DNA of 64,000 bases from Akebia trifoliata (Eukaryota; Streptophyta; Magnoliopsida; Ranunculales; Lardizabalaceae), in assembly GCA_017979445.1 (NCBI GenBank), contig JADQWC010000045.1, forward strand, positions 169,630 to 233,629. Direction: 5' to 3'. The notes under the pieces were generated by a model. The model ran no database searches. It worked only from the letters and a program-made list of their open reading frames with translations, and was not told the origin of the DNA. Position numbers and translations under genes: made by a program. Position 1 is the stretch's first letter. The number at the start of each line of letters is the position of its first letter. Of the stretch, positions 32,671 through 44,988 are shown piece after piece.

Positions 32671-32699
32671 GGTTTCGGAAGGTGTTAGGCACCGAATCC
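32671..32699 (-). other. Conserved LTR stem-loop, element H
   Basis: The plus strand has GGTTTCGG, the 13-base loop AAGGTGTTAGGCA identical to that of I, then CCGAATCC: seven of eight positions pair although the stem differs from GGGGTTGG/CCAACCCC of I. Confidence 0.72.
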
Positions 32700-33397
32700 G
32701 CCCGATCGAGATGATTGGTCTCTACTACGATCCAAACTATTCTACGGTCAACGGATAGAGAGTAAAGTCAAGACTATGGTCCAATCATCATCACCATCAT
32801 CATCAAATTATATCAAATGTGCTAAACGAATCCCAAGGCCAATATTCCCCAAATATCATATGATTCTCGAATTTCGCACAAAAATGAAAATATTTGAAAA
32901 AGCCTAAATTCTAGATCATGCTTTAAAGCTCACGTGGCAAGATATTCCGATTACAAATCCAAATGTACCAATATTCCCATAATTAATTAAAACAAGAATT
33001 TACAATTTTTCTAAATTAGAAAATCGTGAACATGAAATTTCTAATTTGGTAACTCATAGAATATCTAGATTAAAAATTTGAAATTTTCTAAATTGGGAAT
33101 TTATAAAAATATGAGAATTTCCGAAATTAGAAATAAATTTCCTAAACTAGGAATTTCCAAATATAATGAGTTTCCAATCAGAAATTTATAAAAAGATTTC
33201 CAAATTAGAGAAATATCAATACTAGATTTCCAAATTAGCAAGCTTTGATTTTTTCAAGAACCTATTTTTTCCACCTGAATTCCTCGAATTCCGCATAGTG
33301 AAATCCTACATTTGGTAATGGCACAAAAAAAAATGAATTGATTCAGTTGCACTTTAGAAAAAAAATCCATTTTAATGCCATGTGCACACAAATTAAC

Positions 33398-33871
33398 GAG
33401 TCGACTCATCGGCAGCATTTTGAAACGATAAAAATAATTTTTCCTCGCCCTATGTCCAGCGAAATTAGTGAGTTAACCCATATACCAATGTTATCAAAAA
33501 AATCTGATTTTGACACTCCTATGCACACAAAAATCAGTGAGTTGACTCACGTGTAAATTTTATCAAAAGATCGATTTTAAGATTCCTATGCACACACAAA
33601 CCAATGAGTTAACTCGATGCCCATTTAAAAAAAATCAATTTTGAAACTTCTAATGCATATGAAAATAGCGAGTCGACTCATGTCAATTTTACTAAAAAGG
33701 ATTTTGAAAACTTCTAATGCACATAAAAAAACAGCGAGTCGACTCGTGTTAATTTAATTGAAAAAAACCAATTTTGAAACTCCTCATGCACACAAAAAAA
33801 TAGCAAGTCGACTTGTATCAATTTAAAACGATTTTGAAACTTCTATGTATATAAAATCAGTATGTCGACCC
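33398..33871. repeat. Palindrome minisatellite in element H LTR (8 units, 57-72 bp apart)
   Basis: Cores are GAGTCGACTC (33398, 33670, 33736), GAGTTAACTC (33606), GAGTTGACTC (33539), GAGTTAACCC (33470), AAGTCGACTT (33805) and ATGTCGACCC (33862). Most are perfect 10-bp palindromes although the bases differ. Each is preceded by a TGCACACAAAAATCA-like segment. Some also carry CACGTG next to the core, resembling bZIP G-box sites. Confidence 0.75.
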
Positions 33872-36186
33872 ACGTGCATATTATTAGAAAATCGATTTTA
33901 AACTTTGATTTCACAAATGGGAAACGTGCACCTAATCAAGGTCTCCAAATATTCCAGCACCCAAAAATAAACTTCTAGTGATCTACACATAAACGAATCA
34001 TTTAAAAATAATGACAAAGAAATTTACCTAAAAAAATATGGCTGTTGTAGGTATTCCTTTAGAGTGCTCGAGCAAGAGAGAATTGTTCGATGAGAGAGAA
34101 TCCAATCGGGGACGTATCAATACTATCATGGAAGTGACGAAATAGATGATGGTGATGCAGGCAATTGGTTGAGGCTGCTATGAGGTTTGAGAAGAATGAA
34201 GAAGACGATAATGGAGAAGGAGATAGGGGCTGCTACGTTGGGACATTAAGAAGGGATCTGTGAGACCAAAATGACGAGATGGTGTGCTGATATAGTAGGC
34301 AACAGAAGTTGAGAGGAACGTGCTGAAATCGTGAGTAAAAGAAGGTGTTGCAGATGATGATAGTGGCTGAACCGAGAGATAAAAGGGAGGATGATAGAGG
34401 GTACTGCAGATGATTACAATGGCTGTACCGGTAGATAAGCGTGCTGAGATGCAAGGAAAAGATGAAGACAGTGGAGGATCAAGTTTGAAAAGAGAGATGA
34501 GGTCTCTCACAACTGAACCGGGAGGTGAAGGTGGCTGCTTCGAGTTGTTGTAATAAAGGTGATGGCTGGACTATGAGAGGAAACGAAGGTGGTGTCTTGG
34601 CTAGGAAATCAAGAGGAGAAGGAGGTGGTTGTGCAAAGGAATGAGGGACGTGAGTTCTAGAAAGAGAGCTGGAGAGAGGGAGAACGTAATGAAGAGGGGA
34701 AGTCAGAGAGAGAAAGAGCAGCCCACTTTACGTTGGAGAAGAAGAAGTTTTTTTTTCTTTTTGCTATTTTTTCCTTATTTTTCTTCTTCTCTTTCCTTCT
34801 TTTATTGTTGTCCCAAACGTGAGACAACCTTTTCTTTTTGTTCGATTCAAGGATATCAGCCCCCTTCTCAAGAACGTCAGCCCTTTGTTTCTTTCAAAAT
34901 GTCAGCCTTCCTTTGATGGGTTCAAAAAATGTCTACCTCCCTTTAAGAGAGAAAGCTCTCTCCCTTTTATAGCATCTTCTTACTATTTTCTATTCTTTCT
35001 CTTTCTTTGATTTATTTATTTCTTTTCCCTTTTTGTTTATTTGTTTCTTTTCTTTTATTTTATTTACTTCTTTTTTTGACTGAACCAATAGAGAAAATAT
35101 CTCTCTTTTTGAGATTAAAAGGAAAGGAATCATGATCCCATACTTCGCAACACGTGGTATGTTGGCAGATTATTGATTAAATTTTAATTTTTAATTTTGG
35201 TCGATGGTTTAGGTTACAATTTTTAATTTTGGTTTGATTTTTAATTTGATAGATTAATTATGTTTCACTTTTCGATCTTGATTGGTCGATCAAATTTTAA
35301 TTTGATTGGTTGCTTGTGTTTTAATTTGAATATCAATTGGTCGATTAAGTTTTAAATTCAATTTGAGTGATCGATTGGGTATTAATTTCAATATTAATTG
35401 GTTGATTGGATGTTAATTTCAATCGAATTTTAATTTAAATATTGATGTGTTAATTAAATTTTGGATTGAATGTTGATTTAAATTTTAATTGTTTGATCTT
35501 AATTGTTTAATTTTAATTGTTTGATTTTTAATTTGAGTTTTATTTTTAATTGTTTGAATTTGAATTGTTTAATTCTTAACTTGATTTTTATTTTTAGTTA
35601 GATTGGATTTTTAACTGGGTTTCGATTTTTATTACTTTTTCCTAAGGATCGGGATCTCTAAGTCGAATTTGGATGTTAAGGGGCATTTCGATCATTTTTA
35701 TGATTTTTCCTAAATTTCTCTGAATTCAATGATTTTGGTCCCCTTAGACTCAAAATCCCATTATGAGTGCAATGGAGGTACTTTCGAGACTTTCAGAGGT
35801 CCGAAATTCGTGAGGGGTATTTTCGTCATTTTTTTATTTTTATCCATTTGGGTTAATTTTGGCATGAAGTTTCTTTCAATCGCAACGTGATTATTTCTAA
35901 GTCTCGAAGTCATATTTTCCTAACGTAGTGAGGTCTCTAAGTTGTCCAAATGTGTAGCGAGCCTAAATGTACGTGCTTGCTAAGTTGAGTGTATGGTGTA
36001 ACGATCCTAAGCGTGCGTAATTCTATATAGCGTGACAAGGAGAAAGAAGGGAATAAAATTAGAAAAAAGGGAATTAAAAGGATGCGTCTCTCAAGCTTTC
36101 GAGTTCTTTGTTCTCATCATTAGGAATCCACAGCAACTGGGTGACGGATCGCCAAGTCAGGCGGATGCAAAAATGGGATGTCTACA

Positions 36187-36414
36187 CACTCTCTGATCTA
36201 TCGTACATTATTAGATATATAGACTTCCACTAGTTTTAATATTTTGTATGTATATACAGGATATTATGAATGTTATTTATCAGGTGGAACAGGTTGAATG
36301 GCTTGGAATGCTAACATAAATAGAGGAGACCATGCCAAAATTTCGAAGCGTCACCTAGTGCCTCTAGATCTAACATGGGATTTTGTATTAGCGTTTGGCG
36401 GGGTGCCACATTTT
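36187..36414. other. Unassigned spacer
   Basis: This is the target sequence right of element H's LTR. It holds short AT-rich stretches and a GC-richer part (36330-36400) that I could not assign. No gene is seen. Confidence 0.35.
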
Positions 36415-37313
36415 CAGTTTGACTAAGTCTCCTCAAGATAAGATTAAGTGGTTTAATTAGGACTTTGAATTAAGATTTTAATTCTTACGTACAATGAAAG
36501 AATATTTTTTTAATTTTTTTGGAGAAGCCCCCTAATTATATTTTAAATTCTTTGGGATCCCAAATGGATGGGCCTTTTAATAAATATCAGGTGGGCCCCA
36601 AGTGGGCCACTACTTAAAATTTGGCTCGTGGGCTTAATTAATTGATTTTATTTTTTTTTAATTTTAAATTTAATTTATTTAGGTTTCACTTTACGTTCAT
36701 TAATATTTTAATAATTAATTTCAAAATTTTAAATTTTTAGAATTGAAAAATTATCATTTTGGCCTCAAAGAGGACTTTTACATTTCGAAGTCATTTTTTA
36801 TGTTTTAAGATGTTTTGAAATCAGTTTCTCGTAAGGAGTTCAATAAAAGTATTGGTTTGTGTCATTTATGGGTTTTTGGTGTGAAATGGTTGTGAACCCT
36901 ATCAGGGGTTTTTTTTTTTTTTAATTTTGTTGAATTTGGTGAAAATTAACGAAACAATTTATATGATTTTAATTTACTGTTTTATATGTTCGAAAGGATT
37001 TTCTAAAGCGTAGTATAGGCTCTAGGGATGTTTTGATGTCAGGAGTATTTTGATAATTTGATAATTTTTTTGTGTTTTTTTTCTTATAAAGCTTTTTTTA
37101 TCGTAAAATGATGATTTCTATGTTTTTAGGTTATATTTTCCTAGCGTAGCGTAGTTTTTAAAGTTTTGTTCGCTTGAGATACCTCATCTGAATTTTTGAA
37201 ACATATCTAGTAACAAATAAAAACCATTGGAATATTCATCCATCATTGAAAAATATTGCAATCGGGTTGACGAGTTGATTAATTAGGCGAATGAGAAAAA
37301 TGGAGTGTCTACA
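36415..37313 (-). repeat. LTR fragment F, related to the LTRs of I and O
   Basis: It aligns with the outer part (U3) of the I LTR, 1950-2841, including the AATTTTTTTGGAGAA and TTCGTAATTT-like phrases, and ends ATGGAGTGTCTACA at 37313. The inner LTR part with the TATA box and stem-loop is missing. It interrupts or abuts an X-family LTR. Confidence 0.75.
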
Positions 37314-38137
37314 GTATGATGAGGTGCAAATATAAAATGATGAAAAAGGGCATGAGACTTGTGGGTAAGGTATATGAGATTTGATATTAGGAGCAGGCTA
37401 TATATGAAATATGGTGTAAATGGGCTCATTTTTTACCCAAGTGGCTTGGATTTTTTAACCTATATGAGTTGAGTGTTAGGTGGGATTAGGGGGTGTGGGT
37501 GTTAATTAAAAGAAAGATTATGTAAAGGGGGATAGTTATTGATATATTAAGAGGGTAGAGGAAATTGTGACACATGACAAAAAAAGTATGAGAGTATATG
37601 TTAGGTGAGTTGATTAAGGAGAAGGGGTGTCAAGATTGCTTATGATGAGAGTTTGAAAAAAATGATAGAGGTAGGTTATGACATGGGGTGTGGGTTGGTT
37701 AACTTTTTGAGAATGATGATGTGGTTGGGTAGATGGATTTAGGGAGGTGGGTTGTGGTAGTGAAAATTATATTATTAAGGATCATTGATTTTTAGGATAA
37801 TTGATTATGATCATGAGTATAATTTTGGGCTTGGATAGGGGTTTCATGCATGTTGGGTTTAAGATTGGGTAGTGGTTTACGTTGGGTTGCATTGTAATTA
37901 GTTTAAGTTTTATTGGGCGTATGGGTTGGGTTGGACTTTATTAGGGTAGGTGAGGTAGTAAGGGTTTATGGTGGGAGATGGTCCATTTTTAGCCCATGGG
38001 CCAAGCAAAGGGGCCTCAGGTTATTATTTGGAATAAAACAAGTATTTTTTGAGGGTTTAGCCCTTAAGTCCATTTTGATTTTAAAGTAATTTTTTGGAAA
38101 TTTTTGCATGGGTTCTGTTAAAATTGGGGTGTCTACA
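37314..38137 (-). repeat. LTR fragment X1
   Basis: It matches 51270-51761 (X2) in its left part and continues beyond it to a GGGGTGTCTACA end at 38137. X1 therefore shows the sequence of the X2 site before the H-like LTR inserted there (X1 near 37888). Confidence 0.65.
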
Positions 38138-39493
38138 ACTATCCCATTTTGCAAGAGTTGTGTGCAAATAACTGGAAAGAATAGACGTAACCCACGTTTG
38201 TATGGGCCCAACAGTTTTGCTTGAACAAATTTTGAAAACACCGAGTAGATTGATGGATTTTGTGAAAAGCAACTACCCAAGCACGAGGGCTGACAAGGTT
38301 AACCTTTTGAATTTCTCGACCTCATGGTCGGAGCTCATTTGAGGTCTCAAATTTGTAATGATTTGATGAATTTTGAAATCGGAGTTTTCCAACGTATTTT
38401 GGCAATTTGAAATTAGCTTTGCAAAAATGCTATTCTTTTTATTATATATATGTTATTTATTTGGGTCTGTTGACAGAATACAGACTGAATGAGGTTCGTT
38501 TGGTCCGTGCATTGTATACGGACTAAAAAGTATTTTTTTATGTCCGTACATAATGTAAGGACTAAGTTAATTTTTTTTTTCCGTGCATGATACACGGACT
38601 AGAATGTTATTTAAAAAATTAAAAAGACGCGTTAGCGTCTCACTTCACCATTTCCTTTGATCTTTCTCCTCTTTTCTCTAGTTCTTTGATTCTTGGCACA
38701 TTTTTGGTGGTGGTTCTTGGTCGAGCGTGGTTCGAGTGTGTAAATCTGGTAGGTGTGATGAGCTTGGACTTGGTTTGCTCAAGAATTACTTTCGATCTTT
38801 TTTCTTGGATAGAGGTTGGTTCGTCTTCCCTTCTTTAGATTATTTTCTTTGAAAAACCTCTATTGCATGCCCACTTGTTTTCTCACTATGAACATGATAC
38901 ACTGAACATGAATTATGTCCTTTCATATATATGTTTTTGCCTCATTTTTGTTATTTTGTCGTATGTCCATATGTTGAATCGACTTTGCCTTTTATTTGAA
39001 CATGTATACTTAGAAAACATAGGCTCTACTTTGAATGGTGGGACAAGTTCCTTGGGTTGAAAAGGACTTTGGCTTTGCGATAGGTGGGTATGATCCAGTA
39101 GAGGTGGTTATGTGGCGATTGAGTCAAGTTTAGCAGATTGGTTTGGGCTGTCGAATGGATTGGTGTGGGCAATGCTTGGGTAGGTTTTATTGGGTATTCG
39201 AATAGGTTGGACTGAGTCAAGATAGGTATTTATGGACTTTGGAATAATGGTAGTTGGATGAGTTCGTTGATGCATAATCATTGGAGGGGATAGGCTTTCT
39301 AGTTTCAATTGAGTTCTTCGATTGGTTTGTCGAGCTTGGAATGACATCAAGATCGAGTTAAGGAGGTTTTGAATGGGTCTCTTTGGGTTTGAGTTGGTTC
39401 TAAGGTGGGTAAGTTGAGAAGCTCGGGTTTTTGAAATGGTTTTAGGTTGGGTATTAGTTTTTTATTTTCGGGTTCGGGTTAGCGTGGGTATTA
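38138..39493. other. Unassigned sequence, contains hairpin array
   Basis: No coding region is recognised. A hairpin array lies at 38465-38640. From about 39040 the sequence is G/T-rich (GGTTTGG, GGGTATTAG phrases) like Tat LTR interiors, so it may be part of the X element, but I cannot show it. It ends at the edge of the segmental duplication. Confidence 0.4.
38465..38640. repeat. Array of four 21-nt hairpins, period about 38 bp, plus a fifth
   Basis: Hairpins start at 38465 (GTCTG/CAGAC), 38503 (GTCCGT/ACGGAC), 38542 (GTCC-TACAT/ATGTA-GGAC with one mismatch) and 38580 (CCGTG/CACGG). Arms differ between units but stay complementary. A separate perfect hairpin AGACGC-GTTA-GCGTCT follows at 38625-38640. 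The intervening bases are AT-rich. Confidence 0.7.
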
Positions 39494-39497
39494 GTTG

Positions 39498-39800
39498 TTA
39501 TGAAGCAACTCGACAAACAATGTGGCTAAGGAACTTCATCATGGAGCAAGGAGTTGTGGATTCCATTCGCAAACATTTAGCCCTTTTTGCAATAATGAAG
39601 TCATGACAAAAGTACGAAGAATGAGAAAATGATTAAAAGTAACAAGCATATAAAAATAAATTATTTTCTTATGTTGAAAAGGTTAGAAAGAAAATCATTG
39701 AGATCTCTTAATTGGACACTAGTTTTGTGATCGCAAATCCTCTTACAAAGGGTCTTTCGTAAAAAAATTTCAAGGAGCATGTGAGTCGCATAGGATAATT
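39498..39800 (+). pseudogene. Ty1/copia RNase H C-terminal remnant, copy A
   Basis: It contains a YEATRQ-to-WLRNFI-like segment and, after stops, the NPLTKGL-type end. It is a broken terminal piece of copia pol whose better copy is at 57195-57500. There is no function. Confidence 0.75.
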
Positions 39801-40442
39801 AATTGAGTCTTTGGACTATGTTATCTTTATCCCATTGTCTTAATCGATGTTTTTGAATTACTCTTGGATTTAATTGCTAGCAATTAAGTTTTATAATTCT
39901 TATACTACTGCTCATTAAATATCTAATTTTGTGCATATGCTATAAGATTAAAGTTTATCCTAGGAATAAAAGTTAGTTTTCATGAGCCATGGTTGGGTTA
40001 GATGTGTCTAGGCAACACATTGGTAACCCTTCATTTTAATAGGAAGGTAAGTGATAGTTTTTCACAAAAGAGTTTGTTGTAATGTGTGAGGATAGCGTAC
40101 TATGAGTACAAAGCACGACGAGTTTGAGAATACATCATTAGATTGCATGATATGTGTGCATTAACATGTATATATCACGTCAATAAAAGAACGCATAAAG
40201 ACAGACTTTTAGGTTTAGAGAAAATGCTAGCATTGAAACTATGGATTTGTCTTGTTGTCAAGAACATATAAGAACACCAAAACATCCATGATCCGTTGTT
40301 GGTTTTCTTTTTGGAACTAAGTGTATATTAAGATACCCAAATTATTTAGATAATGATTTTCCAAAATGAAAAGTGACAACTCGCTTTCAAAAGTTTTCAA
40401 CTTTTGTGTCATTTTTAAATAGTTTAAGATTGCACATATGGA

Positions 40443-42465
40443 CCAAGTGGGAGATTGCCGGAACATTATCTTTTTTATAAGAAATGGTGGGATAACTCAC
40501 TTTCTTCTTTTAAAATAAGATTATTACTTAAAAAAATATCCTTGGGTGATCCACATATTCAATGAATTTTAATATGAGTGAGTTGATATGAATTATCTAA
40601 ATATTTGAGGGTGCACATTAAAACTAAAGCGATCAAAATACGTGGGTGTGATCTTCACGATTGAGAAGTGACTCAATATTTCTCCGACTACCATGATGGG
40701 TCGAACATGGAAGAATGATGTCTATTTCCTTGTGCACTCCAAGATCTCGATAAATTTGATTGACAACGTGGCGGTCTCGTTCTTTCTTAAAACATAAATA
40801 TGAAAACCGCCCCTCCCTAATACAAGCTTTCAAGTTCCCATCAATTTTGTTGTGCTGCAAGGTGTTTGGAGTAGTATTTCCTTTATTGTTCTTGATTTTG
40901 CAAGCCATGGAAGATCAAGGAATCCTTTTATTTTGATCTATTGGATCTATATTCATTTATCTTGAGCAGTTATCCATCTTCATTAAATGAATAAAAAGGA
41001 TTTTAAATCCAGAACCTCTCTTATGTTAATGTATAGTGGTGTCTCCTACTCCCCATCTTACCAATCAAGGAATAAGAGAATGGGAGAATCATCATTTGGA
41101 TTATCATAGAGAAATATACTAAGATAATGTTTCTCATGCAATCTTGACGCCAAGGGCAGATTTACATGGGGGACTTGTTCCCACAAGAATTTGAAGAATG
41201 TATAAGGTTGTGGAGGGCCTTTTAGGTCTACCAATCCTTGAGCTGTGCCTTGAGTCTCGGTGTTGATGATGACGATGATTGTAGAAAGATTTTTGGCCTT
41301 CCACTCATTGAGATGAAAAATATCCTATGATTGTAGGATTAGTCCAAAGTGCCTTATTCCTTATTATTGGTGACTTGGCTGACCCCTTCTACTAGCAAGA
41401 TTGGTCTTTACCTATGGTCTTCAGTTTCCTTCGATGGTGGTTTGATCACTTCTCATTCCTTTGTTGATGTTGCCTTAGTTAATCTCTTTTGATGATGGTT
41501 TTGACTTTGATCTTTCAACCTTTTCCTCTGCAAGATGGTGGTTTGATTCTCCCCTTTAACTTTGTGACTTCTAGGATGGTAAAAGGTGAGAAGATGTAAA
41601 AGGTGGGGCCCTGGTGTGGTGTCTCCCAACAATCCTCTAAATATATTGTTAGTAATTAGATAAAAGGAAAATAAAGAAGAAGATGAATAGTAAATTTGCA
41701 GAGTGATCTTTTTTTGTAAGATTCCAGCCAAATTAACCAACAACCTTTCTCTGTTTGGTTGGTTGATTTTTATAGATGAAATTCAGAGATAAGTGTCATC
41801 ATATGACTGGTTCAGATGTCTAAATGAGATTTTCAATTGAGATGCACTTATTGTTTTGCAAGATGGATCCATCACTTGTCAGTAATGTGAAGCAAAAGAT
41901 CTCTGATGCATGGTGTCCCATCAGTCTGATAAGATCTTTTTATAGTAATCCATGTGAGAGAACATGCTTAGACTTAAATACTTTCTCGAAAGCATTTATG
42001 TGCTATAGGTCTAATTAGATATGAGTTAAGGATCGGATTTGAGTTAGGGATCGGTATACTTGTGAAATAAGTTGTGTGCTTTTGGGACAAACATTTTAAG
42101 ATATGTCTCACCCTTTCGTTTTGATAATTTCTTTGTTTTTCGTGACAAATGAGGGGCCTCGGTGCAAGAGAGAGTTCTTGTTTCTCTTAGGTCTGTCCTA
42201 ATGGTCTATACACTTTGAGTTTGAGCTGAGGTCTGTCCGATCTTGTTGTTTTCCTCAAAAGAGGTTATAGTTGATTTTTGGGACTTGAGCCGCACTCTGT
42301 AATTCTTCTTGATAATAGTGAAATCCTTGCAACTCCGTGGACGTAGGCAAATTGCCGAACCACGTAAATACTGTCTTGTGCGTGTGATTATTTTCTTTTT
42401 TCGACGTGTGTTTTTCTCTATTTTTGTTTCTCACAGTTTGAAAATTTCAGGTTGAATTCCTTACA
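40443..42465 (+). repeat. Ty1/copia polypurine tract and 3' LTR, copy A
   Basis: CCAAGTGGGAGAT (40443-40455) is the classic copia polypurine tract, directly followed by an LTR start TGCCGG at 40456. A U5-like phrase with CCGTGGACGTAGGC and GAACCACGTAAATA lies at about 42338-42370, and TTACA at 42461-42465 is a likely end. The start is well supported; the end is inferred from copia-like sequence and from where copy B resumes similarity. Short open frames inside are not genes. Confidence 0.6.
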
Positions 42466-43084
42466 TCATCAACCTAAGGTCCTTTCTTACTTTGTTTTTA
42501 GGTGATCTTGATTGGTACCGTGCTTCATATTTTTCGACAAGGATATGAATTTTTGCCTTTTTTGTTACTATAACATATTAATTCTAAGTTGGCCCTTTTT
42601 TCATTTTTTTGGCAGGTGTCCTTGTTGTGTTTCATGATAGAAATGGTCTCCACATATTTTATATGATATTGCAACTGATAACAACAGTGGAATAGACAAT
42701 CAACTGCCATTGTTCCAAGTGTATTGCCCCCACCCACACACGCGCACACACACACAGTAGACAAACCCGGCTCCGCCCTTGCTTAACCTTCTCTGTGAAG
42801 GTGGCACTTGCAAATGCAAATGAATCCAAAGGGTTTATCTGCAATTAAAGACATTGATTAAAGGTTTTTTTGAATATTACACAGTAAAAAAGATGTTTTT
42901 GTAATTTTAAAATTCGCCCCGAATTTCTTAAGCCGCAGGCTACAATTTTCTTGATTTTTTTTTTAATATCAAGAGACCTTGATTATATTAAGTTTAAATG
43001 TAAAAGTGGGCGCATTGGTGGGATTCAAAATTTGGTGTTGAACCACTTCTACTGTTCATTCTCCCATTGAAATAGTAAAGATAA

Positions 43085-43578
43085 TTAACAGATGACACAT
43101 CTATTTGGATGCCCTTCTTCTGCCCCATATGCCTTAATAAGCTCTGCTTTTAGCTTGGTAGGATCATCTTCCTCACTTTGATTATTCCTTTCAGGCATTT
43201 TTTGTGGTCCGATAGAGAGGAATTCTGCATGCGAGACTGTTCGCACTTTGACCATAACATTGAGAGGATCAAAGTCGCCAATCATTGTTAATTTATATTC
43301 TTTCATGTCCATGGAAATGGACTCAACCCCTGCACATTACAAATAAAAAACAGTTAAATTGTGTTATTCTCTTTCTTTCTTATAGAACTCCCACATCCTT
43401 AATTAAGTGGAGAAAGAAATTAGAAGGGAAAGAACTCGCAGTTACCATAAATTCCAGACATTTTTTTCATAACTTTCTGCTTAGTTTTATCATCCTGACA
43501 AGACACCCGTAGCACCACTTTTGTCATGACTTTCTTCTTGGTTTTATCATCCTGACAAGACACCTGTAACACCACTTT
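43085..43578 (-). pseudogene. HMA-domain/CaaX (HIPP-like) gene, copy A, last two exons
   Basis: The family is the heavy-metal-associated isoprenylated plant proteins, small HMA-fold proteins anchored by a farnesyl group. The last exon (43329-43085) follows an intron with GT...AG borders (43445-43330) and reads GVESISMDMKEYKLTMIG, then ALKA-like helix sequence and a C-terminus NRCVIC-stop, a CaaX box. The preceding exon (43578-43446, 133 bp) encodes VVLRVSCQDDKTKQKVMKK; it holds an exact-frame 57-bp tandem duplication (19 residues twice). The metal-binding CxxC of HMA domains is absent, as in several family members. Upstream exon 44227-44558 has a stop, so copy A is probably a pseudogene, although these exons are open. 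Confidence 0.75.
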
Positions 43579-43868
43579 CTGTGAGCACAAAAACCCAAAC
43601 ATATAACAATAATCAATAGAGCTTCAGTTTAGACCAAGTCTTTAATCTTTTATCTCCTGTCCCATAAACTAAAGAGAAACTGGTGAACAAGTAAAGAAGA
43701 ATCTACAAATTAAGAATGAGATTTAGCTTTGGAGACCAGACGTCATTAATAAATAATTAAGTAAAAAAACCAAAACAATTAATAAAGAATCAAATGTAAC
43801 AACAATTCTAACCCAAAACACTTCCACAGAAATTTATCTTACTTAAATAGCTATTTCAGTAATTTCAC

Positions 43869-43957
43869 CTTTTTAGTATATGAGGCATGTGATTCTCCAG
43901 CAGATGTATATTCTGTAGCTGACGTGGCATGACCATGGGCCCATACAGAGCCAGTAT
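43869..43957 (-). pseudogene. Linker exon of HMA gene, copy A
   Basis: The 89-bp segment is bounded by AAAG and GTGAAA splice-like borders. In the frame that enters the HMA exon it encodes a Ser/Thr/His-rich linker (TGSVWAHGHATSATEY). Copy B (61134-61255) differs by insertions of 27 and 6 bp, both multiples of three, which supports coding. Confidence 0.5.
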
Positions 43958-44226
43958 CTTTAACAAAATGCAATATAGTCTAATTAACAAACTAAACAAA
44001 TTATGGAAACAATAAAGAAGAATGCACAAACATGATTATTCATGTTTGAACTAGTGCAAACAACATAAAAGAGAATTTTAGGACTTTTCTAGCCTCAACC
44101 CTCCATCAATATGACTGTTAGGATTTGAGGAAAAACAAAGATTTCCTCGAGATTAGTTCCATTAATCTCCTATAGATTAAAACACTTTTTTCTTATTAAT
44201 ACAGTTTTTTTTTTGGGAATCCCTAC

Positions 44227-44558
44227 CATCCCAACAACCATGTTAGTGGACAGCGTCAACTCGTTGGAGAGGCTAGCATTCTCTAAGAATTTGTCATTCT
44301 TACCATGATCAATTTTCTCACCAATTTGAATATCTTGCAGTGCCCCCAACCATTTTTCAACCTTATTGAAGTTTGTGTCACTCCTATCATCATGAAAATA
44401 ACTTCCAATATGTTCATCATTACCAAATGCTTCTATCACTACAAGAGTATCGACTGCAAATGGCATTGAAAACTCATGAGTCTATTTTTCAAATGGAATT
44501 CTTGTATTCACTGTGAATGAATTAATAACATGCGCCATGCCTACACCAATAGAATCAG
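44227..44558 (-). pseudogene. Unrecognised upstream exon of HMA gene, copy A
   Basis: The 332-bp exon-like segment between AAAG and GTAGGG borders has exactly the same length in copy B (61497-61828). In copy A a TAG replaces the Gln codon in the PFEKQTHEF region (about 44485). I do not recognise the domain; a stretch resembles the C-terminal strands of jacalin-type lectins only weakly. The phase of its end does not join simply to the linker exon, so another exon or a different border may exist. Confidence 0.55.
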
Positions 44559-44988
44559 CTTTGATTAACTAAATCCACTATCAAAAAGCATTAATCTTTC
44601 ACTTGTAATTAAATAAAGATAACAACTACCATGGCCAATGCTACATTTCTTTCACTACCAAAATGGATATATGTGGTCATGGATTCGTGTGTGATCACAT
44701 GGCACGAGTGTTCATTCAGGTGGCTCGAACAGAACCTAAACCAAAATTTCTTTCCCTTTTTTTTGATTGGGTTATATGTTCGGTTGCGAATGAATTTAAA
44801 TACATATTTTAATTTCTAAGTAAAAACTTATAGGATTTCGAGGAAAAGAGTCCTAACTGTTAGGCTAGCCATTAGTATGATCAGGGCTCAAGAACAAGAG
44901 CTCTAAGGGTTTTAGACCCCAAACAACCCATAGCCCTCTAGTTTACTGGCTTGAATCAGATTAAAAAATTAAAAATTAAAATTGGCAT

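Larger units (their letters stand above)
28531..36186 (-). mobile_element. Element H: older Tat/Ogre-type retrotransposon, 5' half
   Basis: It is a relic with a 3.7-kb 5' LTR (32496-36186), intact primer site, leader, broken gag and, after large deletions, a scrap of integrase tail and 3' region. Its remaining 3' end should lie beyond the other end of element O, outside the window. The host position of O within the 51-bp-repeat part of H's 3' region dates H as the oldest of the three. Confidence 0.88.
32496..36186 (-). repeat. 5' LTR of element H (3691 bp)
   Basis: In element sense it begins TGTAGACATCCC at 36186 and ends at 32496. It contains the loop-13 stem-loop (32671-32699), a palindrome array (33398-33871), a purine-rich tract (34060-34750) and a T-rich tract. 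An LTR of this length is typical of Ogre-like elements. A related copy in opposite orientation is at 51762-55030. Open frames inside it show no protein features. Confidence 0.88.

Noticed and set aside
34178..34916. Open frames of 73-110 residues on both strands
   Set aside because: They lie in the purine/pyrimidine-biased interior of the H LTR with no family resemblance.
39026..39350. Minus-strand frames rich in Pro/Thr/Asn
   Set aside because: They are the reverse of a G/T-rich repeat-like region, with no homologous copy and no features.
40633..40908. 91-residue minus-strand frame in the copia LTR
   Set aside because: The homologous part of copy B (58314-58600) does not keep the frame, so it is LTR sequence.
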